NCBI RefSeq assembly: GCF_000400485.1
Contig: NZ_ASHR01000023.1
Coordinates: forward strand, 1-36,416
Source: Agrococcus pavilionensis RW1
GTDB lineage: Bacteria > Actinomycetota > Actinomycetes > Actinomycetales > Microbacteriaceae
Direction: 5' to 3'
DNA length: 36,416 nt
Shown here: positions 8,602 through 17,875 of the stretch, piece after piece
How positions within the stretch are numbered: the stretch's first letter is position 1
How the letters are laid out: each line of letters opens with the position of its first letter
The notes under the pieces: generated by a model
Told to the model about the DNA's origin: nothing
Databases searched by the model: none
What the model saw: the letters and a program-made list of their open reading frames with translations, nothing else
Program-made: the position numbers and the translations under genes

Positions 8602-9393
8602 GTGCGTCGAGTCGTGGTGGTGGTGGCAGCAGCGCTCGTGCTGACGGGGTGCGGCGCGGCGGAGGAGCCCGCTCCGAGCGAGACCGCGACGCCCGTGAGC
8701 GCGACGCCGACGCCGACGCCGAGCGCGACCGCGGCGGTGCCCGAGCCGACCCCGACCGCGACGCCGACACCCGCGCCCATCGAGCCCGACGCATCCGCCT
8801 TCGACATCGACTCGGGCGCGAGCCTGCAGGTCGTCGTGAACAAGCGGCGGCCGCTGCAGCCGCCCGAGTACCGGCCGGAGCTCGTCGCCGTCTCGAGCGG
8901 GCAGGAGGGCGGCGAGCTCGTGCGGCCCGAGCTCGACGCGGCGCTCGCGGGGATGTCGCAGGCGATGCGCGCCGAGATCGGCGAGGGCACGTTCGTGTTC
9001 TCCTCCTACCGCGGCTACGAGCGGCAGGCGGAGCTCTACTCGGGCTACGTCGCGCGCTACGGTCAGGCGGAGGCCGACACCACGAGCGCCCGCCCCGGGC
9101 ACAGCGAGCACCAGACGGGGCTCGCGATCGACGTCTCGGGCACCGGCGGCGCGTGCCGCCTCGCGACGTGCTTCGGCGACACCGCCGCCGGGCGCTGGCT
9201 CGCCGAGCACGCGTGGCAGCACGGCTTCGTCGTGCGCTACCCGCAGGGGCTCGAGCACATCACCGGCTACGAGTGGGAGCCGTGGCACCTCCGCTACGTC
9301 GGGATCGAGGTCTCGACCGCGATGCACGAGGAGGGCGCGGCGACCCTCGAGGAGTTCTTCGGGCTCGAGCCGGCGCCCGACTACGCGCCGTAG
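8602..9393 (+). CDS. M15-family D,D-carboxypeptidase lipoprotein (VanY-like)
   Basis: Peptidoglycan peptidase anchored outside the membrane. 263 residues. A short hydrophobic signal ends in lipobox LTGC (Cys17), then a Pro/Thr/Ala-rich linker to about residue 65, then the M15 zinc peptidase domain: SSYRGYERQAELY, SEHQTGLAIDVS (zinc His and Asp) and EPWHLRY (catalytic Glu and zinc His). Starts at GTG 8602 with CACGAT 6 bases upstream. Its TAG stop also forms the first half of the next gene's -10 box. It shares lipoprotein architecture with the CapA-like gene 900 bases downstream, with three Gly/Ser-rich membrane genes between. Confidence 0.88.
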   Translation: MRRVVVVVAAALVLTGCGAAEEPAPSETATPVSATPTPTPSATAAVPEPTPTATPTPAPIEPDASAFDIDSGASLQVVVNKRRPLQPPEYRPELVAVSSGQEGGELVRPELDAALAGMSQAMRAEIGEGTFVFSSYRGYERQAELYSGYVARYGQAEADTTSARPGHSEHQTGLAIDVSGTGGACRLATCFGDTAAGRWLAEHAWQHGFVVRYPQGLEHITGYEWEPWHLRYVGIEVSTAMHEEGAATLEEFFGLEPAPDYAP

Positions 9394-9396
9394 CAT
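9391..9396 (+). promoter_or_regulatory. -10 box TAGCAT overlapping a stop codon
   Basis: The TAG at 9391-9393 is the stop codon of the M15 peptidase and at the same time the start of a TAnnnT box 6 bases before ATG 9403. Confidence 0.5.
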
Positions 9397-9402
9397 GCCG
9401 CC

Positions 9403-9693
9403 ATGGCGAAGGCGAGCGTGAGCGGCGGGTTCCGCGGCGGTGGAGGAGGCTTCGGCGGCGGCGGTCGATCGTTCGGGGGATTCTCGAGCGGCGGCGGCTC
9501 GTTCGGCGGCTCGACGCCGAGCAGCAGCTCGTGGAACTGGGCCTCGAGCGGCAGCTCGAGCGGCTCGGACGGGCTCGACCTGTGGAGCACGGGACGCGGC
9601 GACGACCGCGCCGAGGGCGGTGCGGCGCCGTGGTGGCTCATCGCGCTCATCCTCGCCATCTCGATCGGCATCTCGCTCCTCGGGGGCCGCTGA
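9403..9693 (+). CDS. Gly/Ser-rich single-helix membrane protein, paralog A
   Basis: 96 residues. The N-terminal 60 residues are Gly/Ser/Phe-rich (RGGGGGFGGGGRSFGGF) and end in SSWNWASSGSSSG; an acidic stretch (DRAEGG) leads to one C-terminal helix PWWLIALILAISIGISLL. There is no signal peptide, so it resembles a tail-anchored protein. It shares MAKxS, RGGGGGF and WNWASSGSS with the next gene. It sits among envelope lipoproteins, suggesting a cell-envelope role (inference). No known family recognised; the Gly-rich start makes annotation by homology unreliable. Confidence 0.7.
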   Translation: MAKASVSGGFRGGGGGFGGGGRSFGGFSSGGGSFGGSTPSSSSWNWASSGSSSGSDGLDLWSTGRGDDRAEGGAAPWWLIALILAISIGISLLGGR

Positions 9694-9704
9694 ACCGCAT
9701 CGCG

Positions 9705-9710
9705 TAGCCT
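9705..9710 (+). promoter_or_regulatory. -10 box TAGCCT, leaderless start
   Basis: TAGCCT 6 bases before ATG 9717. Paralogs A and B therefore each have their own promoter. Confidence 0.5.
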
Positions 9711-9716
9711 GCCGCC

Positions 9717-10010
9717 ATGGCGAAGCGCAGTGTGAGCGGTGGGCGCAGGGGCGGCGGGGGCGGCTTCGGCCGCAGCTCGTCGCGGCGGAGCTTCTCGGGC
9801 GGCGGATCCCGGCGCGGCGGGGGCGGCTCGTTCGGGCGCTCGTCGGGACGCTCGTCGTCGAGCCGCAGCTCGTGGAACTGGGCGTCGAGCGGCTCGAGCT
9901 CGAGCTCGAACCGGCGCCGTGGTGGCGGTTCCTCGTCCGGCGGGTCGGCGTGGGGGCTACTGCTCGTGATCATCGTCGTCGCGCTGCTGCTGACGTACTT
10001 CGGCGGCTGA
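9717..10010 (+). CDS. Gly/Ser/Arg-rich single-helix membrane protein, paralog B
   Basis: 97 residues, same plan as A: MAKRSVSGG, RGGGGGFG, many Ser/Arg/Gly repeats, the block SSWNWASSGSSSSS, then one C-terminal helix WGLLLVIIVVALLLTYF ending FGG. The soluble part is strongly basic (numerous RR and SR pairs), where A is closer to neutral. Paralog C starts 4 bases after its stop. Duplication origin is clear from the shared blocks; function unknown. Confidence 0.7.
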   Translation: MAKRSVSGGRRGGGGGFGRSSSRRSFSGGGSRRGGGGSFGRSSGRSSSSRSSWNWASSGSSSSSNRRRGGGSSSGGSAWGLLLVIIVVALLLTYFGG

Positions 10011-10014
10011 GCGG

Positions 10015-10257
10015 GTGGCGAAGCGCAGCGCACGCCCTCGCTTCCGCGGCGGCGGTGGCGGATTCCGCGGCGGATCGTTCCGCTTCTCCGGCGGCGGCGG
10101 CGTGCGAGGCGGCGGCGGCTCGTTCGGCGGCTCGTCGAGCGGCTCGACCTCGCACGCGCGCGGCGGCGGGCGCGGATCCCTCGGCTCGCCGCTGTCGTGG
10201 CTGCTGCTCGTCGGCACGGTCGTCGTCTGCATCGCCGTCGCGATCGTCGAGCGCTGA
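10015..10257 (+). CDS. Gly/Arg-rich single-helix membrane protein, paralog C
   Basis: 80 residues from GTG 10015, starting MAKRSARPRFRGGGGGF. It keeps the MAKRS start and RGGGGGF block but has lost the WNWASSG block; a C-terminal helix (SWLLLVGTVVVCIAVAIV) closes the protein. With only 4 bases after the stop of B and no promoter of its own, it is probably translated by coupling. Third member of the tandem family. Confidence 0.6.
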   Translation: MAKRSARPRFRGGGGGFRGGSFRFSGGGGVRGGGGSFGGSSSGSTSHARGGGRGSLGSPLSWLLLVGTVVVCIAVAIVER

Positions 10258-10286
10258 GGCGCGATCGCCGCTGCCTCTGCCCCGTT

Positions 10287-10292
10287 TAGCCT
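10287..10292 (+). promoter_or_regulatory. -10 box TAGCCT, leaderless start
   Basis: TAGCCT 6 bases before ATG 10299 of the CapA-like lipoprotein. Confidence 0.5.
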
Positions 10293-10298
10293 GGGGGC

Positions 10299-11552
10299 AT
10301 GAGCGAGCGAGCATCGGTGGGCGGATCCAGGGCTCTCGGCGGCGTGCTCGTGCGACGCCGGCGCGGGTTGCTCGCGGTCGCCGCGGCGGTCGCCCTCGTG
10401 CTCACGGGGTGCCAGCAGGGCGCGCTCGACCCCGCGCCCTCGGCCACCGACGGCGCGGCCGAGCCCACCGCATCCGCGACCCCGACGCCCACCCCCGAGC
10501 CGATCACCGTCTCGGTGAGCGCGATGGGCGACATCCTGCCGCACGACTCGGTGACGATGGATGCGCGCACGGAGGACGGCGGGTACGACTACGGGCAGTT
10601 CTTCGACGCGGCGAAGCCGATCTGGGCCGACAGCGACCTCGTCTACTGCAACCAGGAAGCGCCCTCGGGCGGCGTCGAGCTCGGGCTGACGTACTTCCCG
10701 GCGTTCAACGCGCCGCGGGAGTTCGCCGAGGGGATCGCCGACGCCGGCTGCAACATGATCGGCTTCGGCAACAACCACACCTTCGATCGCGGGCAGGAGG
10801 GCGTCGACCGCACGCGCGCGGTGTGGGACGAGCTCGACCCGCTGCTCATCTCGGGCGGCTTCCGCTCGCCGGAGGAGCAGGCCGAGGTGCCGACCGCCGA
10901 GGTGAGCGGCATGACGGTCGCCTTCCTCAACTTCGTCGACCTCTCGAACACCCCCACGAACGACTTCGTCGTCACGTGGCTCGACGACCCGCTCGTCGAG
11001 CAGCAGATGGCCGAGGCCGAGCAGATCGCCGACGCGACGATCATCGCGGTGCACTGGGGCGACGAGTACTCGAGCGTCGTCAATGCCCGGCAGCGCGAGC
11101 AGGCGCAGCGGCTCGCCGACCTCGGCGCCGAGGTCATCCTCGGCTCCCACCCGCACGTGCTGCAGGAGGCGGAGTGGCTCGAGCGCGCCGACGGCTCGCG
11201 CGCCTTCGTCTACTACTCGCTCGGCAACTCGGTGACGACGCAGATGGCGATCCCGCGGGTCGTCAGCGCGGTCGCGCAGTTCGAGCTCGTCGGGGAGCCC
11301 GGCGGACCCGTCGAGGTCGTCGACCCCGCGGCCGTGCCGATCTACATGCACTTCGATCTCACGCCGCAGCAGTTCCGCTCGCAGGACTGGATCCACCGCC
11401 GCAACCTGCAGCTGCACCCGCTCGTCGACGCGGCCGAGCCGATCACGCGCTCGGCGTGGCGCGATGAGCTGACGGTCGAGTCGGGCATCGAGCTCGTGAC
11501 GGATGCGCTGGGTCCCGACGTGCGCATCGTCACGGACTCGTTCGCCCCGTGA
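10299..11552 (+). CDS. CapA-family metallophosphatase-like lipoprotein
   Basis: 417 residues. Basic N-terminus (VRRRRG), hydrophobic segment and lipobox LTGC (Cys38), a Thr/Pro/Ala linker, then the PGA_cap / CapA domain, a calcineurin-like fold: SAMGDILPHD, DLVYCNQEAP, GFGNNHTFDRG, VHWGDEY, LGSHPHVLQ, YYSLGN. CapA of Bacillus works in poly-gamma-glutamate export; in actinobacteria without capBC nearby, as here, such proteins are stand-alone envelope enzymes of unknown substrate. Metal-site residues appear intact. It is exported and lipid-anchored, sharing architecture with the M15 lipoprotein upstream. Confidence 0.85.
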   Translation: MSERASVGGSRALGGVLVRRRRGLLAVAAAVALVLTGCQQGALDPAPSATDGAAEPTASATPTPTPEPITVSVSAMGDILPHDSVTMDARTEDGGYDYGQFFDAAKPIWADSDLVYCNQEAPSGGVELGLTYFPAFNAPREFAEGIADAGCNMIGFGNNHTFDRGQEGVDRTRAVWDELDPLLISGGFRSPEEQAEVPTAEVSGMTVAFLNFVDLSNTPTNDFVVTWLDDPLVEQQMAEAEQIADATIIAVHWGDEYSSVVNARQREQAQRLADLGAEVILGSHPHVLQEAEWLERADGSRAFVYYSLGNSVTTQMAIPRVVSAVAQFELVGEPGGPVEVVDPAAVPIYMHFDLTPQQFRSQDWIHRRNLQLHPLVDAAEPITRSAWRDELTVESGIELVTDALGPDVRIVTDSFAP

Positions 11553-11561
11553 CGCGGCCTC

Positions 11562-11627
11562 TTCGTCGAGCAGCGACCGTTCCAACCCCCGTTCGTCGAG
11601 CAGCGGACGCAGGCCGCGTATCGAGAC
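11562..11627. repeat. extragenic palindromic repeat, one partial and one full copy
   Basis: The 14-mer TTCGTCGAGCAGCG occurs at 11562-11575 and again at 11592-11605; the second copy continues to GTATCGAGA near 11618-11626. The TCGAGYAG...GTATCGAGA pattern recurs at 22498 and 27073 in this window and is a common extragenic element in Microbacteriaceae. Confidence 0.65.
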
Positions 11628-11637
11628 GGATCCGCTG

Positions 11638-11988
11638 ATGAAGCGCTGGCTCCTCCTCGCCGCCGCGATCGTCCTGGAGGTCACCGCGACGCTCTCGCTC
11701 AAGGCGGCGCTCGACGCGCCGGCGCTCTACGCGGTCGTGACGGTCGGGTACAGCGGCGCCTTCGCCGCGCTCGGCCTCGCGCTCCGTGCCGGCATGCCGC
11801 TCGGCGTCGGCTACGGCATCTGGGGCGCGTGCGGCGTCGTCATCACGGCGGTCGCCTCGGCGCTGCTGTTCGGCGAGGCGCTCACGCCGCTCATGGGCGC
11901 GGGCATCGCGCTCATCATGGGCGGCGTGCTGCTCGTCGAGGTCGGCTCGCAGCGCGCGCAGCGCGATGCGCGGGAGGCGACCTCGTGA
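11638..11988 (+). CDS. SMR-family exporter subunit A
   Basis: 116 residues, four helices. Small multidrug resistance fold: the essential TM1 Glu sits in AAAIVLEVTATLSLKAA, and GMPLGVGYGIWGACGVVITA carries the GxGYGIW signature. Followed by, and overlapping, a second SMR gene, so the two likely form a heterodimer of opposite topology (as EbrAB or YkkCD). Substrates in the family are quaternary cations or guanidinium; none can be chosen here. ATG 11638 is chosen because it begins the first helix; the longer upstream frame runs through the repeat element and previous gene. Confidence 0.85.
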   Translation: MKRWLLLAAAIVLEVTATLSLKAALDAPALYAVVTVGYSGAFAALGLALRAGMPLGVGYGIWGACGVVITAVASALLFGEALTPLMGAGIALIMGGVLLVEVGSQRAQRDAREATS

Positions 11989-12317
11989 TCGCCTGGCTCG
12001 TGCTCATCGCGTCGATCGTCGCCGAGGTCGGCGGCACGCTCTCGCTGCGGATGGCGACCGTCGGGGAGCGACCCAAGCGGCGCTGGTCGCTCGTCGTCGC
12101 GGGCTGCTACCTCGTCGCCTTCACGCTCCTGTCGGTGTCGCTCGCGCACGGCATGCCGCTCGGCGTCGCCTACGGCATCTGGACCGCGGTCGGCGTCGCG
12201 CTCACCGCGGTGCTCAGCCGCGTGCTCTTCCGAGAGCCGCTCACGCGCACGATGCTCGCGGGCATCGCGCTCATCGCGCTCGGCGTGCTCCTCGTCGAGC
12301 TCGGCGCCGCCCACTGA
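11985..12317 (+). CDS. SMR-family exporter subunit B
   Basis: 110 residues from GTG 11985, overlapping the stop of subunit A by 4 bases, with GGGAGG about 9 bases upstream. TM1 has SIVAEVGGTLSLRMA with the conserved Glu, and GMPLGVAYGIWTAVGVALTA is nearly identical to the matching stretch of subunit A. Loop 1 is basic (ERPKRRW), in line with opposite membrane orientation to A (inference from charge bias). Ends 12 bases from the convergent epoxide hydrolase. Confidence 0.85.
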   Translation: MIAWLVLIASIVAEVGGTLSLRMATVGERPKRRWSLVVAGCYLVAFTLLSVSLAHGMPLGVAYGIWTAVGVALTAVLSRVLFREPLTRTMLAGIALIALGVLLVELGAAH

Positions 12318-12329
12318 GCAGCGCCGCGC

Positions 12330-13397
12330 TCAGCGTGCGAGCGCCTCGAGCTCGCGCACCGCGGCGGCGACCTCGGCCGGCGTCTCGAGCGCCGGGAAGT
12401 GCCCGCCCCGCTCGAGCACCGAGAAGGAGCGCAGGTCGCGGTACGAGCGCTCCGCGAGCGAGCGCGGGTAGTCGCGCTCGCGGCGCTGCACGCGCACCGC
12501 GGCGGGCGCGTCCACGAGCGGATGCGGCGCCCCGCCCGCGTCGCTGTACGGGCGGAACGACGTGCCGATCGACCGCGTCAGCGAGTAGAGCGTCACGGTC
12601 GTGAGCACGGTGTCGTCGGGCAGCCCCTCGTCGCCCGCCCACTCGAGCAGCTTCTCGCCGACCCACGCGAGCAGCCCGACGGGGGAGTCGAGCAGCGCCG
12701 CGGTGGTCGTGTCGGGCCGCGATCCCTGCTGGTGCGCGTAGCCGGCGGCGAGCGGCCCCTCCGCGTCGAAGCGCGCGAAGAAGGCTTCCTCCTCGGGTGT
12801 GAGCGACTCGCCGCGATCCCGCGCGCCGAACGACGAGTGCGTCGCCACCAGGCCCGCCACCGCATCCGGATGTCCGCCCGCGAGCCAGTCGCTCACACCC
12901 GCGCCGACGTCCTCGCCGTAGGTGAGGAAGCGCTCGTAGCCGAGCTCGTCGACCATGAGCGCGCGCCAGCGGCGGGCGACGGCCTCCTCGGTGAACGGCT
13001 CCGGCAGCGGCTCCGACCACGCGTAGCCGGGGAGCGACGGGATCACGACGTCGAGCTCGCCGCGGAGCGCCTCGGCGAGCGGCAGCATCTCGGCGAACGA
13101 GTAGGGCCAGCCATGGGTGAGCACGATCGGCAGGCGGCCCGGCCGGCCGCCGCGCACGTGCACGAAGTGGATGCGCGTGCCCTCGACGGTCGCGACGCGG
13201 TGCTCGAGCGCGAAGAGGCGTCGCTCCGCCGCGCGCCAGTCGAAGCCGCCGCGCCAGCGGTCGAGCAGGCGCTCGAGGGTCGGCATCGGGATGCCGTGGG
13301 CACCGGGCGTCGGCGCGGGCACCGTCGACTCGTCGAGCCGGCGCTGCAGCCGCTCGAGCTCCTCGTCGGTCGCGCGGAACGTGAACGGCTCGCTCAT
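12330..13397 (-). CDS. epoxide hydrolase, alpha/beta-hydrolase fold
   Basis: 355 residues. The N-terminal EHN region (FTFRATDEELERLQRRLDES...DWRAAERRLFALEHRV) and the hydrolase core IVLTHGWPYSF with oxyanion HGWP, nucleophile Asp in YGEDVGAGVSDW and catalytic His in ERGGHFPALETP match microsomal-type epoxide hydrolases, which open epoxides to diols. I chose ATG 13397 rather than the GTG three codons upstream (13406), because that GTG overlaps a TAGCGT -10 box (13405-13410) lying 7 bases before the ATG. Stands alone, tail to tail with the SMR pair. Confidence 0.85.
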   Translation of the reverse strand: MSEPFTFRATDEELERLQRRLDESTVPAPTPGAHGIPMPTLERLLDRWRGGFDWRAAERRLFALEHRVATVEGTRIHFVHVRGGRPGRLPIVLTHGWPYSFAEMLPLAEALRGELDVVIPSLPGYAWSEPLPEPFTEEAVARRWRALMVDELGYERFLTYGEDVGAGVSDWLAGGHPDAVAGLVATHSSFGARDRGESLTPEEEAFFARFDAEGPLAAGYAHQQGSRPDTTTAALLDSPVGLLAWVGEKLLEWAGDEGLPDDTVLTTVTLYSLTRSIGTSFRPYSDAGGAPHPLVDAPAAVRVQRRERDYPRSLAERSYRDLRSFSVLERGGHFPALETPAEVAAAVRELEALAR

Positions 13398-13404
13398 GCG
13401 AGCC

Positions 13405-13410
13405 ACGCTA
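13405..13410 (-). promoter_or_regulatory. -10 box TAGCGT, leaderless start
   Basis: Minus-strand TAGCGT, 7 bases before ATG 13397. Confidence 0.45.
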
Positions 13411-13538
13411 CGCGTGGCCGCCCACGCCCGCCTGGCTCGCCGCGCGCGCGAGCGCCTCCCGCGACCGGGGCCGTTCCGCCCGACAGGGGCGGGCGCGCCA
13501 GCCCCTCTCGGGCGCAGCAGCCCCCGTCGACGGACGGA

Positions 13539-15188
<1,650 letters not shown>

Positions 15189-15252
15189 GGCCCCATCAAA
15201 GCACCGGCCGCTGGGCGACGGCAGGTCGCCCGCCGGACGCCGCCCCTCCGCG

Positions 15253-15315
15253 GACAGGCATATGCCGAGTGGCTCGAATGTGCCGCGCTTTCGAGCACTT
15301 GCGCATATCCCTGTC
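15253..15315. repeat. 26-27 bp imperfect inverted repeat between divergent genes
   Basis: Left arm 15253-15278 and right arm 15289-15315 match over about 22 positions with small bulges, around a 10-base centre. The left arm starts GACAGGCATATGCC and the reverse complement of the right arm starts GACAGGGATATGC. The left arm also contains the perfect palindrome GGCATATGCC (15257-15266). It lies between the divergent starts of pgm and the decarboxylase. Confidence 0.7.
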
Positions 15316-15391
15316 GGCCCAGTCGGTGAGCGGCCGACCCCGCGGAATTCGTCCGTTGTCGATGCCCGACACCGGTGCCACACTGGCGCCC

Positions 15392-16774
15392 GTGGACGCA
15401 CGCGATGGCGCGGACGACCGTGAGCGGGCGCTCGAGGCCGCCCACGCCGCCGCGCTCGACTGGCTCGCCTCGCTCGACGACCGACCGGTGTGGCCGCGCG
15501 CGAGCCTCGACGAGATGCTCGAGGTGTTCGGCGGGCCGCTGCCGGACGACGGGCGCGACCCGGCGGCGGTGGTCGAGCAGCTCGCGACGGGCGCCGGCCC
15601 GGGCCTCGTCGCGATCCCCGGCCCCCGCTTCTTCGGCTTCGTGATCGGCGGCACGCTCCCCGCGGCGCTCGCGGCCGACTGGCTCGTCTCGGCATGGGAC
15701 CAGAACTCCGGCTCGGCGATGCTCACGCCCACGACCGTCGCGCTCGAGCGCGTCGCGGGGGAGTGGATGCTCGACCTCTTCGGGCTTCCCGAGGGCGCGA
15801 GCGTCGGCTTCGTCACCGGCGGCCAGGTCGCGAACCTCGCGTGCCTCATGGCCGCGCGCAGCGCCGTGCTCACCCGCGCGGGCTGGGACCTCGGCGAGCA
15901 GGGCCTCCGCGGCGCACCGCGCGTGCGCGTCGTCGTGGGCGCCGACCGGCACGGCTCGATCGACCGCGCGGTGCGCTTCTTGGGGCTCGGCCGCGCCGAC
16001 ATCGTCGTCGTGGCCGCCGACGACGAGGGCCGCATGCTGCCCGACCAGCTCGAGCCGGCGCTCGGCGAGAGCGAGGAGCCGCTCATCGTCTGCCTGCAAG
16101 CGGGCGAGGTGCACACCGGCGCCTTCGACGACTTCGCCGCGCTCATCCCGATCGCGCACGACCGCGGCGCGTGGGTGCACGTCGACGGCGCCTTCGGGCT
16201 GTGGGCGGCGACGAGCCCGCGGCTGGCGCACCTGACCGCCGGGATGCAGGCCGCCGACTCGTGGGCGACGGATGCGCACAAGACCCTCAACGTGCCGTAC
16301 GACTGCGGCATGGCGATCGTGCGCGACCCGGCCGACTCGATCGCGGCGCTCCGCACGGGCGGCGACTACCTCGTCTACACCGGCCTCGACCCGTGGGACG
16401 TCACGCCCGAGCTCTCGCGCCGCGCCCGCGGCGTGCCCGCGTGGGCGGCGCTGCGCAGCCTCGGCCGCGCGGGCGTCGCCGAGCTCATCGAGCGCCTTCA
16501 CGACAACGCGGTCGCGATGGCCGAGGGCCTCGCGCAGATCGGCGGCATCGAGCTGCTGCACGAGGTCGGCTACACCCAGGTGATGTTCCGGATGCCCTCC
16601 GACGAGCAGACGACGGCGCTCGGCGCCGCGATCCTCGCCGAGGGCACCGCGGTCGTCACCGGCGCCCAGTGGCGGGGCCGCGCGGCGCTCCGCTGCGCGA
16701 TGTCGTCGTGGGCGACGACGCCCGCCGACATCGAGCGGACGCTCGCCGCGATCCGGTCGCTCGCCGCCGCGTGA
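15392..16774 (+). CDS. PLP-dependent group II amino acid decarboxylase
   Basis: 460 residues, fold-type I PLP enzyme of the aromatic-L-amino-acid / glutamate / diaminobutyrate decarboxylase group. Blocks: [37 protein letters not shown] (PLP phosphate binding), [10 protein letters not shown] (Asp to the pyridine nitrogen) and [14 protein letters not shown] with the Schiff-base Lys. Substrate unresolved. Start choice: GTG 15392 has CACACT 7 bases upstream, matching the leaderless spacing elsewhere in the window, while ATG 15362 (10 codons longer, in frame) has neither box nor Shine-Dalgarno. The alternative start cannot be excluded. Confidence 0.8.
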   Translation: MDARDGADDRERALEAAHAAALDWLASLDDRPVWPRASLDEMLEVFGGPLPDDGRDPAAVVEQLATGAGPGLVAIPGPRFFGFVIGGTLPAALAADWLVSAWDQNSGSAMLTPTTVALERVAGEWMLDLFGLPEGASVGFVTGGQVANLACLMAARSAVLTRAGWDLGEQGLRGAPRVRVVVGADRHGSIDRAVRFLGLGRADIVVVAADDEGRMLPDQLEPALGESEEPLIVCLQAGEVHTGAFDDFAALIPIAHDRGAWVHVDGAFGLWAATSPRLAHLTAGMQAADSWATDAHKTLNVPYDCGMAIVRDPADSIAALRTGGDYLVYTGLDPWDVTPELSRRARGVPAWAALRSLGRAGVAELIERLHDNAVAMAEGLAQIGGIELLHEVGYTQVMFRMPSDEQTTALGAAILAEGTAVVTGAQWRGRAALRCAMSSWATTPADIERTLAAIRSLAAA

Positions 16775-16799
16775 GCGCGGCGCGCATGCGGGCCCGACC

Positions 16800-16805
16800 T
16801 AGGCT
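16800..16805 (+). promoter_or_regulatory. -10 box TAGGCT, leaderless start
   Basis: TAGGCT 6 bases before ATG 16812 of pheA. Confidence 0.5.
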
Positions 16806-16811
16806 TGGGCC

Positions 16812-17750
16812 ATGAACCACCCTCGCGCCGTCACGTTCCTCGGGCCCCGCGGCACGTTCACCGAGGCGGCGCTCGAGCAGGTTCCCGGGCTCGAGCAGAC
16901 CGAGCGCGTGCCGGTCGCGAACGTCGCCGAGGCGCTCGCGGCCGTCGCGGAAGGTCGCTCCGACGCGGCCATGATCGCGATCGAGAACTCCATCGAGGGC
17001 GGCGTCACCGCCGCGCAGGACGCGCTCGCCGCCACCCCGGGCCTCCGCATCCTCTCGGAGCACGTGGTGAGCGTGAACTTCTCGCTCGTCGCGCTCCCAG
17101 GCACGCGCCTCGACGACATCCGCGTCGTCGCCGCGCACCCCGTCGCGTGGGCGCAGTGCACGGGCTGGCTGCAGCGCGAGCTGCCCGGCCGCGCCCACCT
17201 GCCCGCCGCGTCGAACGTCACGGCCGCCGCCGACCTCGGCGCGAGCGGCGCGCAAGCCGCGCTCTCGACGCCCACGATCGGCGACTGGGTGGAGGGGATC
17301 GACGTGCTCGCCGACCGGATCGGCGACAACCCGGATGCGGTGACCCGGTTCCTCTTCGTCGGTCGCGCGGGCGCTCCGGGGGAGCCGACCGGCGCCGACA
17401 AGACGAGCCTCGTGGTCGAGCTGCCGAGCGACGAGCCGGGCATGCTGCTCGACATGCTCGAGCAGTTCGCGACCCGAGGCGTCAACCTCTCGCTCATCCA
17501 GTCGCGGCCGATCGGCGACCGGCTCGGCCGCTACCGCTTCGTGATCGACGCCGACGGGCACATCCGGGACGAGCGAGTGGCGGATGCGCTGCTCGGCCTC
17601 AAGCGCTTCTCCCCGTCGGTGACGTTCCTCGGCTCGTACCCGCGGGCCGACGGGCAGCGGATCCACGTCGAGCGCCGCTACAGCGACCGCTCGTTCGTCG
17701 AGGCCCGCGACTGGCTGCGGGGGCTCGTCGCCGGCGAGCCGTCGGCATAG
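16812..17750 (+). CDS. pheA: prephenate dehydratase
   Basis: Converts prephenate to phenylpyruvate in phenylalanine synthesis. 312 residues: PDT catalytic domain (TFLGPRGTFTEAAL, AMIAIENSIEGGV, and NPDAVTRFLFVG with the catalytic Thr-Arg-Phe) followed by a C-terminal ACT domain (VVELPSDEPGMLLDMLEQF, NLSLIQSRPI) that usually binds phenylalanine for feedback inhibition. The canonical ACT motif ESRP reads QSRP here. No chorismate mutase domain is fused. Single gene with a leaderless promoter; convergent with the lipid kinase. Confidence 0.93.
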   Translation: MNHPRAVTFLGPRGTFTEAALEQVPGLEQTERVPVANVAEALAAVAEGRSDAAMIAIENSIEGGVTAAQDALAATPGLRILSEHVVSVNFSLVALPGTRLDDIRVVAAHPVAWAQCTGWLQRELPGRAHLPAASNVTAAADLGASGAQAALSTPTIGDWVEGIDVLADRIGDNPDAVTRFLFVGRAGAPGEPTGADKTSLVVELPSDEPGMLLDMLEQFATRGVNLSLIQSRPIGDRLGRYRFVIDADGHIRDERVADALLGLKRFSPSVTFLGSYPRADGQRIHVERRYSDRSFVEARDWLRGLVAGEPSA

Positions 17751-17760
17751 GCGTCAAGCG

Positions 17761-17807
17761 ACGCGGACCCGATCTCGACAACGGGACCCGAGATCTCGGG
17801 TCCGCGT
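17761..17807. terminator. long hairpin and perfect palindrome between convergent genes
   Basis: ACGCGGACCCGA (17761-17772) pairs with TCGGGTCCGCGT (17796-17807), extended by TCTCG (17773-17777) with CGAGA (17789-17793) around a 2-base bulge. The right half alone contains a perfect 20-bp palindrome at 17784-17803 centred on AGATCT, so two folds compete. It lies 10 bases after pheA and about 70 bases past the end of the lipid kinase. Confidence 0.65.
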
Positions 17808-17875
17808 GCCGAACTGGGGTCCGGGTATTGCGGCGGACCTCCACCCGCGAGCGCGGGACGGTCGCGGGCAGAGCG

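Noticed and set aside
6285-8990. A 901-codon open frame on the minus strand across the MFS gene
   Set aside because: Arg/Pro/Ala-rich shadow of the genuine MFS frame; no motifs. High GC leaves long open frames everywhere.
11553-11637. Guanidine riboswitch upstream of the SMR pair
   Set aside because: The gap is short and filled by extragenic repeats; no conserved guanidine-aptamer motif seen.
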